DNA from: Fusobacterium_C necrophorum_A
GTDB lineage: Bacteria; Fusobacteriota; Fusobacteriia; Fusobacteriales; Fusobacteriaceae
Direction: 5' to 3'
Length of the DNA: 64,000 nt
Assembly: GCF_004134945.1 (NCBI RefSeq)
Contig: NZ_SBAP01000007.1
Location: forward strand, 29,573 to 93,572
This document shows, piece by piece, positions 43,470-50,620 of the stretch (position 1 is its first letter; every line of letters starts with the position of its first letter). Below the pieces are notes generated by a model that had not been told where the DNA came from, did not search any database, and saw only the letters and a list, made by a program, of their open reading frames with translations. The position numbers and the translations under genes were made by a program.

Positions 43470-43542
43470 AACATTTTTTATAATATACAACGATTTCAAG
43501 CAATTGTCAATACTGTTTTTAAACACTTTGTTAAAAAATGTT
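43470..43542 (-). promoter_or_regulatory. Promoter of the 119-aa gene, flanked by an inverted repeat
   Basis: Minus strand TTGACA (43505-43510), 17-bp spacer, TATATT (43482-43487). The 11-bp sequence AACATTTTTTA (43470-43480) is inverted as TAAAAAATGTT (43532-43542), so the arms lie on both sides of the promoter like a two-site operator. Confidence 0.6.
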
Positions 43543-43612
43543 TGTATTTCGATTTTTTATAGCAAAAAGAAAAGGTTAAATGTTTTAAAATTGTACAAAA
43601 CTGTCTTTCTTC

Positions 43613-43996
43613 TTATTTTGTGTATTGCCATACTCCATGTAGGTTACAGTATTCTCTCGCTACTACCTTGCTTCCTTTTTCCACAGCGAAGAAAGCTTCC
43701 GGAGCCTCACCGGGATTTAAATATTTTCTGTACAACTTATTATCATCTACTGTAATTTCAATAAATTGGATATAATGAGCCTCTTGCATTGGATGAGCTG
43801 TTTCTTTTCCTACTTTGACTAAATACCCGTTTTCTTGTTCTTCCACATAAGGAACATGTTTTTCAGTGGAGGCATCTTCCGTTTTTATCTCTAATTTTTC
43901 TATCCCCGGAATTGCTTCCTTTAAACATCCTTCTCCGTCAACAGCTACCTCTAATAACTTTTTACTTCCTGCTACCTTAAAAAAATCATTTCTCAT
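43613..43996 (-). CDS. Superoxide reductase (neelaredoxin type)
   Basis: A 127-aa one-iron enzyme reducing superoxide to hydrogen peroxide. The catalytic iron ligands are visible: EKHVP (Glu and His near residue 45), HPMQEAHYIQFIEI (two His near residue 70), and CNLHGVW (Cys and His near the C-terminus). The N-terminal desulforedoxin domain is missing, so this is the one-Fe class. The start at 43996 is chosen from an AGGAGG site. It lies 20 bp after the Fur-family gene and is almost surely controlled by it as part of the oxygen defence of an anaerobe. Confidence 0.93.
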   Translation of the reverse strand: MRNDFFKVAGSKKLLEVAVDGEGCLKEAIPGIEKLEIKTEDASTEKHVPYVEEQENGYLVKVGKETAHPMQEAHYIQFIEITVDDNKLYRKYLNPGEAPEAFFAVEKGSKVVAREYCNLHGVWQYTK

Positions 43997-44016
43997 ATTC
44001 GTTTCCTCCTTAAAAA

Positions 44017-44442
44017 TTATTGTTTTTTCTCCATACAATTTTTACAAATTCCCTTAAAATAAAAATGTTTTTCTTCTACTTGACATCCTTCTAATAACTT
44101 TTCTTCCTGAAAATGGTTATCTTGTAATTCCACATCATACACAGCTCCACACTGCTGACATTTAAAATGTCCATGTGTCACCGAAACTAAATCATACCTC
44201 GTTTCATTTTCCTCAATGATAATGACATTCACAATCTTCTTCTCAACAAATAAGTTTAAAGTATTATAAACCGTCGTTTTCGATAAGGTCGGAATCTCAG
44301 GACATAAAGCTTTATAGATAATATCTACTGTCGGATGATTATGATAGTCCAGTAAATATTGAAATATTCTCATTCGTTGATAAGAAGGTTTTATTCCATG
44401 TTCTTTCAGATATTCCCCCACATTATCAATTCTAATATTCAT
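44017..44442 (-). CDS. Fur-family regulator, probably PerR-like
   Basis: A 141-aa metal-dependent repressor. The winged helix (KPSYQRMRIFQYLL, LSKTTVYNTLNLF) is followed by the dimerisation domain with a CQQCG and a C-terminal CKNC zinc site. Cotranscription with superoxide reductase points to peroxide or superoxide control rather than iron (PerR-like), but PerR versus Fur cannot be decided from sequence alone. A 30-bp palindrome overlaps its own promoter and fits autoregulation. Confidence 0.85.
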   Translation of the reverse strand: MNIRIDNVGEYLKEHGIKPSYQRMRIFQYLLDYHNHPTVDIIYKALCPEIPTLSKTTVYNTLNLFVEKKIVNVIIIEENETRYDLVSVTHGHFKCQQCGAVYDVELQDNHFQEEKLLEGCQVEEKHFYFKGICKNCMEKKQ

Positions 44443-44492
44443 GTTCGATTTCCACCTCCTATCGTGTAAAAATTTTTATAAGTCAATTTTGT

Positions 44493-44537
44493 AATTATTA
44501 TATATTTAATCATATAATAATTTACTAATAATGTCAA
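44493..44537 (-). promoter_or_regulatory. Promoter and palindromic operator of the Fur-family gene
   Basis: TTGACA (44532-44537), 17-bp spacer, TATGAT (44509-44514) on the minus strand. AATTATTATAT (44493-44503) and ATATAATAATT (44512-44522) form an 11-bp-arm palindrome overlapping the -10 box, as expected for a Fur/PerR-type autoregulatory site. Confidence 0.6.
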
Positions 44538-44539
44538 GT

Positions 44540-44992
44540 TTATTCTAATCTTTTTTTCATAAGCAGGCGATCCACTCCCTCGCCGTACTCATTTTTCTGT
44601 ATTTCGAGCAGTTTATACTTCCTATTTTGATACAGATGAATTGCAACTTCATTCTTAGGATCCACAGTAAGAGCCACTTCTTTGTAGCCGTTTTCCACTA
44701 AATACCTCTCTCCCGATTCTAACAGGTATTCTGCCCAACCTTGCTGCCTATATTTTTTTCTGGTACAAATTCCATAGAGAAACACTTCTTTTTTTTGAAA
44801 TACTTGCATAAATTCCAGAATAGATACCAATTCCCCTTCCTCGGTTTCCAAAACGAAGACCTTTCCATAACGAATTAAAGCTTTCAGGATCCAAAGATCC
44901 ACTCCTCCTTGTCCTTCAAAGGCTTCTTCCTCCAAAGCCACTATTTTTTTTAAATATTCCAAATCTACTTCTACCAATTCACGAAATTTCAT
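44540..44992 (-). CDS. GNAT-family N-acetyltransferase
   Basis: A 150-aa acyl-CoA-dependent transferase. Motif A is YGICTRKKYRQQGWAEYLLESGERYLVENGYKEVALTVDPKNEVAIHLYQNRKYKLL-like, with the Q/R-x-x-G-x-A core RQQGWA and the C-terminal Y in LYQNRKY. The start at 44992 is chosen since it gives normal length and has AGGAAAAA upstream. 19 bp after truA. Substrate unknown. Confidence 0.8.
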   Translation of the reverse strand: MKFRELVEVDLEYLKKIVALEEEAFEGQGGVDLWILKALIRYGKVFVLETEEGELVSILEFMQVFQKKEVFLYGICTRKKYRQQGWAEYLLESGERYLVENGYKEVALTVDPKNEVAIHLYQNRKYKLLEIQKNEYGEGVDRLLMKKRLE

Positions 44993-45011
44993 TTTTTCCT
45001 CTTTTTCCTCT

Positions 45012-45740
45012 TCAATACTCAATTCGATATAAATATAAACCGCTGGAATCCGCCAAATATTTTGGAAAATCCGTTTCCGGCTCTTCCAACATTCTTGTAA
45101 TCCGATCCCTTTCCACTTTTCCAAAATAAATTTGAAGAGCCGTTCCTATCATAATACGAATTTGAGATTTTAAAAAAGCATTGGCAATAATATCAATATT
45201 CATCCCATTCTCCACTTCTTCGACAGAAATCGAATAAATTTCCCTCATTGGGTTGACAAAAGCACTGTCCTGCAAACGAAAATTTTGAAAATTATGTTTT
45301 CCTACAAACACTTGTAATATCCTTAAAAACTCAGTACTCTCTATTTTTTCTTTGACATAGGCTTTGTAACGATGTTCAAAAGGATTTTTTTTCCAAGTGA
45401 TGCAATAACGATAGCTTCGAGCCTTGGCAGAAAATCTGGCATGAAATCCCGAATCCACCTCCTCCACTTGAAGAAGCAAAATATCCTCCGGCAAATTTCG
45501 ACTTAAGGCATAAAATAATCTGTCCGAGGGAATATTCACAGCCGTAAAAAAATTGGAAACTTGCTGTATTGCATGTACTCCCCGATCGGTTCTTCCGGAA
45601 GAAGTCAAATCTATTTTCTCTCTTAAAATATGAAAAAGACTTTTTTCTATTTCTCCTTGTACCGTTCTTTGATTCGGTTGACGTTGAAATCCCATAAAAG
45701 AACTTCCATCGTATTGATACGATATTTTAATGTTTCTCAT
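45012..45740 (-). CDS. truA: tRNA pseudouridine synthase A
   Basis: A 242-aa enzyme making pseudouridine at tRNA positions 38-40. The catalytic Asp lies in SSGRTDRGVHA. Other family features are YDGSSFMGFQRQPNQRTVQGE and the C-terminal FLKSQIRIMIGTALQI. Cotranscribed with the GNAT gene. Confidence 0.96.
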   Translation of the reverse strand: MRNIKISYQYDGSSFMGFQRQPNQRTVQGEIEKSLFHILREKIDLTSSGRTDRGVHAIQQVSNFFTAVNIPSDRLFYALSRNLPEDILLLQVEEVDSGFHARFSAKARSYRYCITWKKNPFEHRYKAYVKEKIESTEFLRILQVFVGKHNFQNFRLQDSAFVNPMREIYSISVEEVENGMNIDIIANAFLKSQIRIMIGTALQIYFGKVERDRITRMLEEPETDFPKYLADSSGLYLYRIEY

Positions 45741-45804
45741 TCTTCCTCCTTGCCAATCTATATTTTTTATTATAACACACTTTCAAGTCCGACTATAGTT
45801 TTTC

Positions 45805-45832
45805 TTGCTCTTTCTTGAAAAGGGAGTATAAT
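45805..45832 (+). promoter_or_regulatory. Promoter of the 118-aa gene
   Basis: TTGCTC (45805-45810), 16-bp spacer, TATAAT (45827-45832), 25 bp before the start. Divergent from truA. Confidence 0.5.
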
Positions 45833-45856
45833 AAAAAGAAAAATCAGGAGGAAAAT

Positions 45857-46213
45857 ATGGAAAGGAAACAGCTAGAAGAATTGAAAGAATTTCTCCAAGA
45901 AAAAGTATATACTCTTATTTATGTCGATTTTGCAAATCCTAAAAATGTCATGGTAAGTCATCAAATAGATGATTTTTCGTTTTTAGATTTGGAACATTTT
46001 GCAAAATTTTATGTCTTCAATGACAATTTTATGAGAGTGTATTCCAGAAAAGGACCGAAGCACTTCGATTATTATGAAATCAAAAAAGAAGATTTCGAAG
46101 CAGGCTATGATGAAAAAATATTTTTCGTTGATTACTCCCAATATCAAAAATTACATATGCGGATTGGAAAAATCAACGGTATGTCCGCAATGCAATATTT
46201 ATACTTCGAGTAG
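45857..46213 (+). CDS. Unknown protein (118 aa)
   Basis: A soluble protein rich in aromatic residues (FYVFNDNFMRVYSRKGPKHFDYYEI, YDEKIFFVDYSQYQKL). No known domain, signal or membrane segment recognised. The start at 45857 (MERKQLEELKEFLQ) is set by CAGGAGG 6 nt upstream. It is a single gene, diverging from truA and converging on the Crp-family gene. No functional guess. Confidence 0.65.
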   Translation: MERKQLEELKEFLQEKVYTLIYVDFANPKNVMVSHQIDDFSFLDLEHFAKFYVFNDNFMRVYSRKGPKHFDYYEIKKEDFEAGYDEKIFFVDYSQYQKLHMRIGKINGMSAMQYLYFE

Positions 46214-46243
46214 AAAAAGGAGGAGTGTTCATGACACCCCTCT
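46214..46243. terminator. Terminator between the 118-aa gene and the Crp-family gene
   Basis: GGAGTGT with ACACCCC-type stem (with G-U pairs) and a CATG-type loop; the T-run is on the minus strand, serving the Crp-family gene, and a weaker one on the plus strand. Confidence 0.6.
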
Positions 46244-46847
46244 ACTTTTCCTCCAAATTGCGTCGCTTCAATATTTTATATCGGTTTCTTCCCATTCTTT
46301 CTAAAATTCCTTCTTCCACATATTGTCCTAAAACTCTGGATAAAGACGGTCTGCTTACTCCGAAAAACTCTGCCAACTCCTTCAAAGAACGATCAAAATG
46401 ACAGATTCCTCCTATTTCTTGAGCTAACAGATATCGATTTAATTTGCTTCCAATACTTTTATACTGAAATTGGGACCACAATCGATTGGACAGAAATTGT
46501 GCCTTGGAACTGATATCATTGACAAATTTCTCCAATATCTCCGGTTCTTCCTGAAAAACGACAATCAGCTTTTCTCTGGGAATAAAATAAATATCACAAT
46601 CCGTTTTCGCTCGTAAATCAACAGGATAATAAGGGTTTTCTCCAAAGATAAAAGCACTTGCTAAAAGAGTCTCTCCTTTCATTTCTTCAATTTGATTAAC
46701 ATCCCCATTTTCTTTCAGCATTTCTGCGACCACAATACCCTTACTCAAAATATGAAGTCCTTTTACTTCTTCTCCCCGAAAAAAAATAGCTTCTCCCTTT
46801 TCAAATGAAATTATCTTTGCATAGTTTTCCCAATTTTTTTTCATCAT
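46242..46847 (-). CDS. Crp/Fnr-family transcription regulator
   Basis: About 201 aa. N-terminal cyclic-nucleotide-binding-like beta-roll (ISFEKGEAIFFRGEEVKGLHILSKGIVVAE), dimerisation helix, C-terminal winged helix (RSLKELAEFFGVSRPSLSRVLGQYVEEGIL). The ligand pocket lacks the RAAT cAMP signature, and there is no N-terminal Cys cluster for an iron-sulfur centre, so neither Crp nor Fnr function can be assigned; heme- or redox-linked types are possible. Two adjacent ATG codons (46847 or 46844) are usable, the second slightly better spaced from GAGGGG. Diverges from a small zinc-ribbon gene. Confidence 0.85.
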   Translation of the reverse strand: MMKKNWENYAKIISFEKGEAIFFRGEEVKGLHILSKGIVVAEMLKENGDVNQIEEMKGETLLASAFIFGENPYYPVDLRAKTDCDIYFIPREKLIVVFQEEPEILEKFVNDISSKAQFLSNRLWSQFQYKSIGSKLNRYLLAQEIGGICHFDRSLKELAEFFGVSRPSLSRVLGQYVEEGILERMGRNRYKILKRRNLEEK

Positions 46848-46874
46848 TCCCCTCTTTCTATTTCCTCTTTTTTC

Positions 46875-46899
46875 TGCTATGATAAGAATATAAATCTTA
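46875..46899 (+). promoter_or_regulatory. Extended -10 promoter and inverted repeat in the Crp-family divergent region
   Basis: TG-C-TATGAT (46875-46883) on the plus strand would drive the zinc-ribbon gene. TAAGA-N7-TCTTA (46883-46899) just downstream could be a Crp/Fnr-type operator shared with the divergent regulator gene. Confidence 0.35.
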
Positions 46900-46921
46900 A
46901 GATACAGAAAGGAAGTCATTT

Positions 46922-47164
46922 ATGGAAAAATTAGTAATATCCTGCCCTCATTGTCATAAAAAAATTAAAATTCTAAAAAAAGCGGCAAAATATAAATGTC
47001 CTCATTGCTCCAACATCTGTGTTATTTCTTCCATAGCACTTTTTCTGCTTGTCATGCAAAATCACGTGCAAAGCATAACACAAAAAATCAAAACAAAATA
47101 CCAAAATGTCAAAAATACCTATAAATACTTAAAAATGCTTCATGAAAATCGAAAAAAACGCTAA
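46922..47164 (+). CDS. Small zinc-ribbon membrane protein
   Basis: An 80-aa protein with two CxxC pairs (CPHCHKK at residue 8, CPHCSN near residue 26), forming a zinc ribbon, followed by a single membrane helix (VISSIALFLLVM) and a basic tail (KIKTKYQNVKNTYKYLKMLHENRKKR). Ribosome site AAGGAAG upstream. The stop codon overlaps that of convergent dCMP deaminase by 4 bp. Function unknown. Confidence 0.7.
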   Translation: MEKLVISCPHCHKKIKILKKAAKYKCPHCSNICVISSIALFLLVMQNHVQSITQKIKTKYQNVKNTYKYLKMLHENRKKR

Positions 47165-47643
47165 GCTTCAAACGAAAGGTACAATTCTTGACAGGCGTTT
47201 TCCAATCTTCGATAGGTTACTCCGGCAGCATCCAACATTCTCTTGGAAGCAAGATTGGACTCTGTCTCGGCATATTTATCACTCAAATAGACAATCTCCC
47301 GAATTCCACTTTGAATAATTGCCTTAGAGCATTCATGACAAGGAAACAGAGCAACGTAAATACTGCAATTTTTTAAAGATTGTGTACTGTTTAGGATAGC
47401 ATTCAATTCCGCATGGCAAACATAAGGGTACTTTGTTTCCAAAAATTCCCCTTCCCTTTCCCATGGAAATTCATCATCTTCACACCCTTTCGGCAAACCG
47501 TTGTAACCCAAGCCTATAATTTTTTTATCAGGACTTACGATACAAGCTCCTACTTGTGTATTGGGATCTTTACTTCTCATCGCAGATAATAAAGCAACTC
47601 CCATAAAATATTCATCCCAAGTGATATAATCTTTTCTTTTCAT
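47161..47643 (-). CDS. comEB: dCMP deaminase (ComEB family)
   Basis: A 160-aa zinc enzyme turning dCMP into dUMP for thymidylate synthesis. Zinc ligands are CHAELNAI (His-Ala-Glu) and PCHECSKAI. The nucleotide-recognition part GACIVSPDKKIIGLGYNGLPKGCEDDE is typical. It sits 56 bp after rpsA, beyond that gene's terminator. Confidence 0.95.
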   Translation of the reverse strand: MKRKDYITWDEYFMGVALLSAMRSKDPNTQVGACIVSPDKKIIGLGYNGLPKGCEDDEFPWEREGEFLETKYPYVCHAELNAILNSTQSLKNCSIYVALFPCHECSKAIIQSGIREIVYLSDKYAETESNLASKRMLDAAGVTYRRLENACQELYLSFEA

Positions 47644-47658
47644 AATTCTCTCCTTAAG

Positions 47659-47686
47659 AAAAAAGGCGACTCTTTCGAATCGCCTT
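47659..47686 (-). terminator. Terminator of the HPr-ispH-rpsA operon
   Basis: 7-bp stem AAGGCGA/TCGCCTT with a 10-nt loop and a T6 run, 14 bp after the rpsA stop. Confidence 0.85.
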
Positions 47687-47699
47687 AGTTCATTTTTAT

Positions 47700-49337
47700 C
47701 TATTCCCCGGCTGTTCCATATTTTGCCAGTAAATCTTGATCTTCTCTTTTTTGTTCTTCCAATTCGATTTTTTTGATAGATAACTTAATTTTTTGAGTTT
47801 CTTGATTAATTTCTACAATTTGAGCTTTTACAATTTGCCCAATTTCAAACTTGTCTTTTAAGTCTTTCACAAAATCTTTAGAAACGAATTGAGTAGGAAT
47901 AAATCCATCGATTCCTTTTGTTAACTCCACAAACAATCCGAAATCCATGATATTTTTGATTTTCTTTTCTACCGTAGTTCCTACTTTATATTCTTCCATA
48001 GCTTTGTCCCACGGACTTTTCTTTAAGGCTTTGATACTTCCCTTAATTTTTTTGTCTTCCACATTCAATTCCAGGACTTTAAAAGAAATACTATCTCCGA
48101 TTTGATAATTTACAGGCTCTTCTCCGGGCCATCCGAAATCGGAAGAATGCACGAACACATCCACTCCGCTTTCAATTTCTGCAAACAATCCAAACGGCTT
48201 AATATCCAAGACGGTTGCTGTCAATTCTTTTCCTTCTCCGAATTTTTCCTCTGCAACATCCCAAGGATTTTCTACCAATTGTTTAAATCCCAACTTCAAT
48301 TTTCTTGCTTCCGGATTGAATTCCAAAATTTTTACCTTGACAGTTTCTCCTACTTTTGCATATTCTTCCATATTGATTCTTTTCTTATTCCATGCAAAAT
48401 CGGAAATGTGTACCAATCCTTCCACACCTTCCGTCAATTCTACAAAAGCCCCATAAGCAAGAACTCTTGTTACTTTTCCTTCCACTTCATCTCCTTCATG
48501 GAAAGCATCTTTCGACAGATCCCAAGGATTTTCTGTCAATTGTTTAATGGACAACTTAATATTTTTCTTTTCTTCATCCAAAGAAAGAATTTTTGCTTCT
48601 ACAGTTTGTCCTACACTATACAAATCTTTTAAATCGTCCAATCTCTTCCAAGAGACTTCTGAAATATGAATGAACCCTCTCAAGTGATTGATCATGACGG
48701 ACAATCCGAAATCCATAATTCCTGATACTGTACAAGTAACTACATCTCCGACTGCCAGCTTTGCAAATTCTTCTTCTTCTTTCATCAAAGTAATATCTTT
48801 TTTGGAGAATGTGATTTTTTTGCTTCTCTTATCTCGGTTATCCTGTTTAATGTCTTTTACGATGACATCAATATTTTTCCCCACCATTGTTTCTCCGTCT
48901 TTTTCATTGATTTCTGATAGAGAATTCGGTAAAAACCCTTGATAAAGAGCTGTTTCTACAATATATCCCCCTTTAATTTTCTTGACGATTTTTCCGGAAA
49001 GAACTGTTTTATTTTCATAGGAATCTTCGATATGTTTCCAATTATCTTCCAAATCAATTCTTTTTCTGGATGCAATCAAAACTTCCTGATCGTCATCCGC
49101 TTCTAACAATCCGACCAAAACAACTTCTACCTGATCTCCTTCTTGATAATCTGCTAATTCTTCGGCTCGTACTCGCACCACTGTTCTTTGTCCCGGTACA
49201 TCTAAATACACAAAATTCCTTTCTATGGAATTGATGGTACCTACTACTCTTTGATTTTTACCTCCTGTCTTCTCTGCTGGTAAGTAGTCCTCCAACATTT
49301 CTAAAAATTCATTACTATTTTCGTTCCCATTAAGCAT
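47700..49337 (-). CDS. rpsA: Ribosomal protein S1 (six S1 domains)
   Basis: A 545-aa RNA-binding protein. Successive S1 motifs are recognisable (for example GDVVTCTVSGIMDFGLSV with FIHISEVSW, then GKVTRVLAYGAFVEL with GLVHISDFAW, and DGFIPTQFVS). It brings mRNA to the 30S subunit. The N-terminal 30 residues are an acidic lead. Its ATG lies within the last 8 bp of ispH. In Clostridia these two are often one fused protein; here they are separate but overlapping. Confidence 0.95.
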   Translation of the reverse strand: MLNGNENSNEFLEMLEDYLPAEKTGGKNQRVVGTINSIERNFVYLDVPGQRTVVRVRAEELADYQEGDQVEVVLVGLLEADDDQEVLIASRKRIDLEDNWKHIEDSYENKTVLSGKIVKKIKGGYIVETALYQGFLPNSLSEINEKDGETMVGKNIDVIVKDIKQDNRDKRSKKITFSKKDITLMKEEEEFAKLAVGDVVTCTVSGIMDFGLSVMINHLRGFIHISEVSWKRLDDLKDLYSVGQTVEAKILSLDEEKKNIKLSIKQLTENPWDLSKDAFHEGDEVEGKVTRVLAYGAFVELTEGVEGLVHISDFAWNKKRINMEEYAKVGETVKVKILEFNPEARKLKLGFKQLVENPWDVAEEKFGEGKELTATVLDIKPFGLFAEIESGVDVFVHSSDFGWPGEEPVNYQIGDSISFKVLELNVEDKKIKGSIKALKKSPWDKAMEEYKVGTTVEKKIKNIMDFGLFVELTKGIDGFIPTQFVSKDFVKDLKDKFEIGQIVKAQIVEINQETQKIKLSIKKIELEEQKREDQDLLAKYGTAGE

Positions 49338-50205
49338 CTAAGATCCCCCTTATTTTATTTTCTATGTTTCTTATTATTTCTTCTGGTGTGGAAGCTCCTG
49401 CAGTCAATCCGATTTTTTGTTTCCCTTGCAAGCAAGCTTCCTCTAAATCCTCTTCATTCTCTAAAAAATAGGTGTTTGGATTTATAGATTTTGAGATTTC
49501 ATACAATTTCTTCGTATTGGAACTTTTCTTTCCTCCCAACACAAAAACAATATCAACCTCTCCTGCTAAGATTTCCGTCGCCTTCTGTCTTTCTTGAGTG
49601 GCTCCGCAGATTTTATTAAAAATATAGACGTTTGGATAACATTCCTCCAAATATTTTTTTATCTCTAAAAACTTTTTTTGATGCAATGTCGTTTGTGTGG
49701 ATAGAAAATATTTTCTATCTTTTTGAATTTTTGCCGCTTTTAATTCCTCCAACCCGGAAAATATCTGAATGTTTTCAGCATAGGAAGTAATGCCTTTGAC
49801 TTCCGGATGATTTTTATCTCCCAGAAAAAGAATATCATATCCCTGCTCCATTGCCCACAAAATTTTCCATTTAATTTGAGAAACAAACACACAGGTAGCA
49901 TCGTAAAGTTTCAAATCTTTTTCTTCTAATTTTTTCTGTATCTCTTTGGTAATTCCATGAGCCCGAATAACTACAATATCTCCTTTTTTTAAAAAAGGGA
50001 TTTCCGACTCTTCTATGGTAATAAAGCCTTTTTTTTCAAAATTTTGCACTACAAAGTCATTATGTACCAGCATTCCCAAAATATATTTTTTCTTGTTTGC
50101 ATTTTTAGGATCCTGCAAAATATCCTCACAAAGTCGTACCGCTTTCATAACCCCAAAACAAAAACCCATTTTACTTGCACGAACAATGGTAATTTTATGG
50201 CTCAT
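49330..50205 (-). CDS. ispH: 4-hydroxy-3-methylbut-2-enyl diphosphate reductase
   Basis: A 291-aa iron-sulfur enzyme of the non-mevalonate isoprenoid route, making IPP and DMAPP. Cluster cysteines are in MGFCFGVMKA, YDATCVFVS and NKICGATQERQ; the TxxCGAT region is typical. The start is taken at 50205 (MSHKITIVRAS), overlapping the ptsH stop by 11 bp; an upstream TTG is less likely. Overlaps rpsA by 8 bp. Confidence 0.95.
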   Translation of the reverse strand: MSHKITIVRASKMGFCFGVMKAVRLCEDILQDPKNANKKKYILGMLVHNDFVVQNFEKKGFITIEESEIPFLKKGDIVVIRAHGITKEIQKKLEEKDLKLYDATCVFVSQIKWKILWAMEQGYDILFLGDKNHPEVKGITSYAENIQIFSGLEELKAAKIQKDRKYFLSTQTTLHQKKFLEIKKYLEECYPNVYIFNKICGATQERQKATEILAGEVDIVFVLGGKKSSNTKKLYEISKSINPNTYFLENEEDLEEACLQGKQKIGLTAGASTPEEIIRNIENKIRGILDA

Positions 50206-50464
50206 TAAATTTTTTAACCTCAATCAAATCAACTAAATCCGCTATCATGGCATCTTCATCCGGTCCATCTGCAATGAGCTCCAATATTCTTCCCTGTTCC
50301 GCTGCCAATAACATGAGTCCCATAATACTCTTTCCATTGATTTCTTCTTCATCACAACGAACTTTAATTTCTGAGTCATATTTTGCAACAGCCTGTACAA
50401 ATAAAGAAGAAGGTCTAGCGTGCAAACCCGCCTTATTCCTGATCTCCACTTTCACTGTCTTCAT
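50195..50464 (-). CDS. ptsH: Phosphocarrier protein HPr
   Basis: An 89-aa phosphotransferase-system protein. The phospho-histidine motif is NKAGLHARPSS (His15) and the regulatory serine motif is INGKSIMGLM (Ser46), the HprK target in Firmicute-type systems. No enzyme I gene follows; instead it is in an operon with ispH and rpsA, an odd context. Confidence 0.93.
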   Translation of the reverse strand: MKTVKVEIRNKAGLHARPSSLFVQAVAKYDSEIKVRCDEEEINGKSIMGLMLLAAEQGRILELIADGPDEDAMIADLVDLIEVKKFNEP

Positions 50465-50498
50465 ACTCCCTCCTATAAAATGAAAGGTTTTATTCTAT

Positions 50499-50584
50499 AT
50501 TATACATTATTTTTCTTTTTTTTACAAAACTTTTTCATATTGTTTTAAAAAAGTTTTGCATCTTCTCAAAAAATATGTTAGTAT
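50499..50584. promoter_or_regulatory. Divergent ptsH/glnN promoters sharing an inverted repeat
   Basis: Minus strand TTGTAA (50522-50527) with TATAAT (50499-50504), 17-bp spacer, serves ptsH. Plus strand TTGCAT (50556-50561) with TAGTAT (50579-50584), 17-bp spacer, serves glnN. An 11-bp inverted repeat, CAAAACTTTTT (50525-50535) and AAAAAGTTTTG (50548-50558), overlaps both -35 boxes, so one regulator could control both directions. Confidence 0.55.
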
Positions 50585-50620
50585 TTTTCCAACAAATTTT
50601 ATATTGCATGGAGGAAAAAC

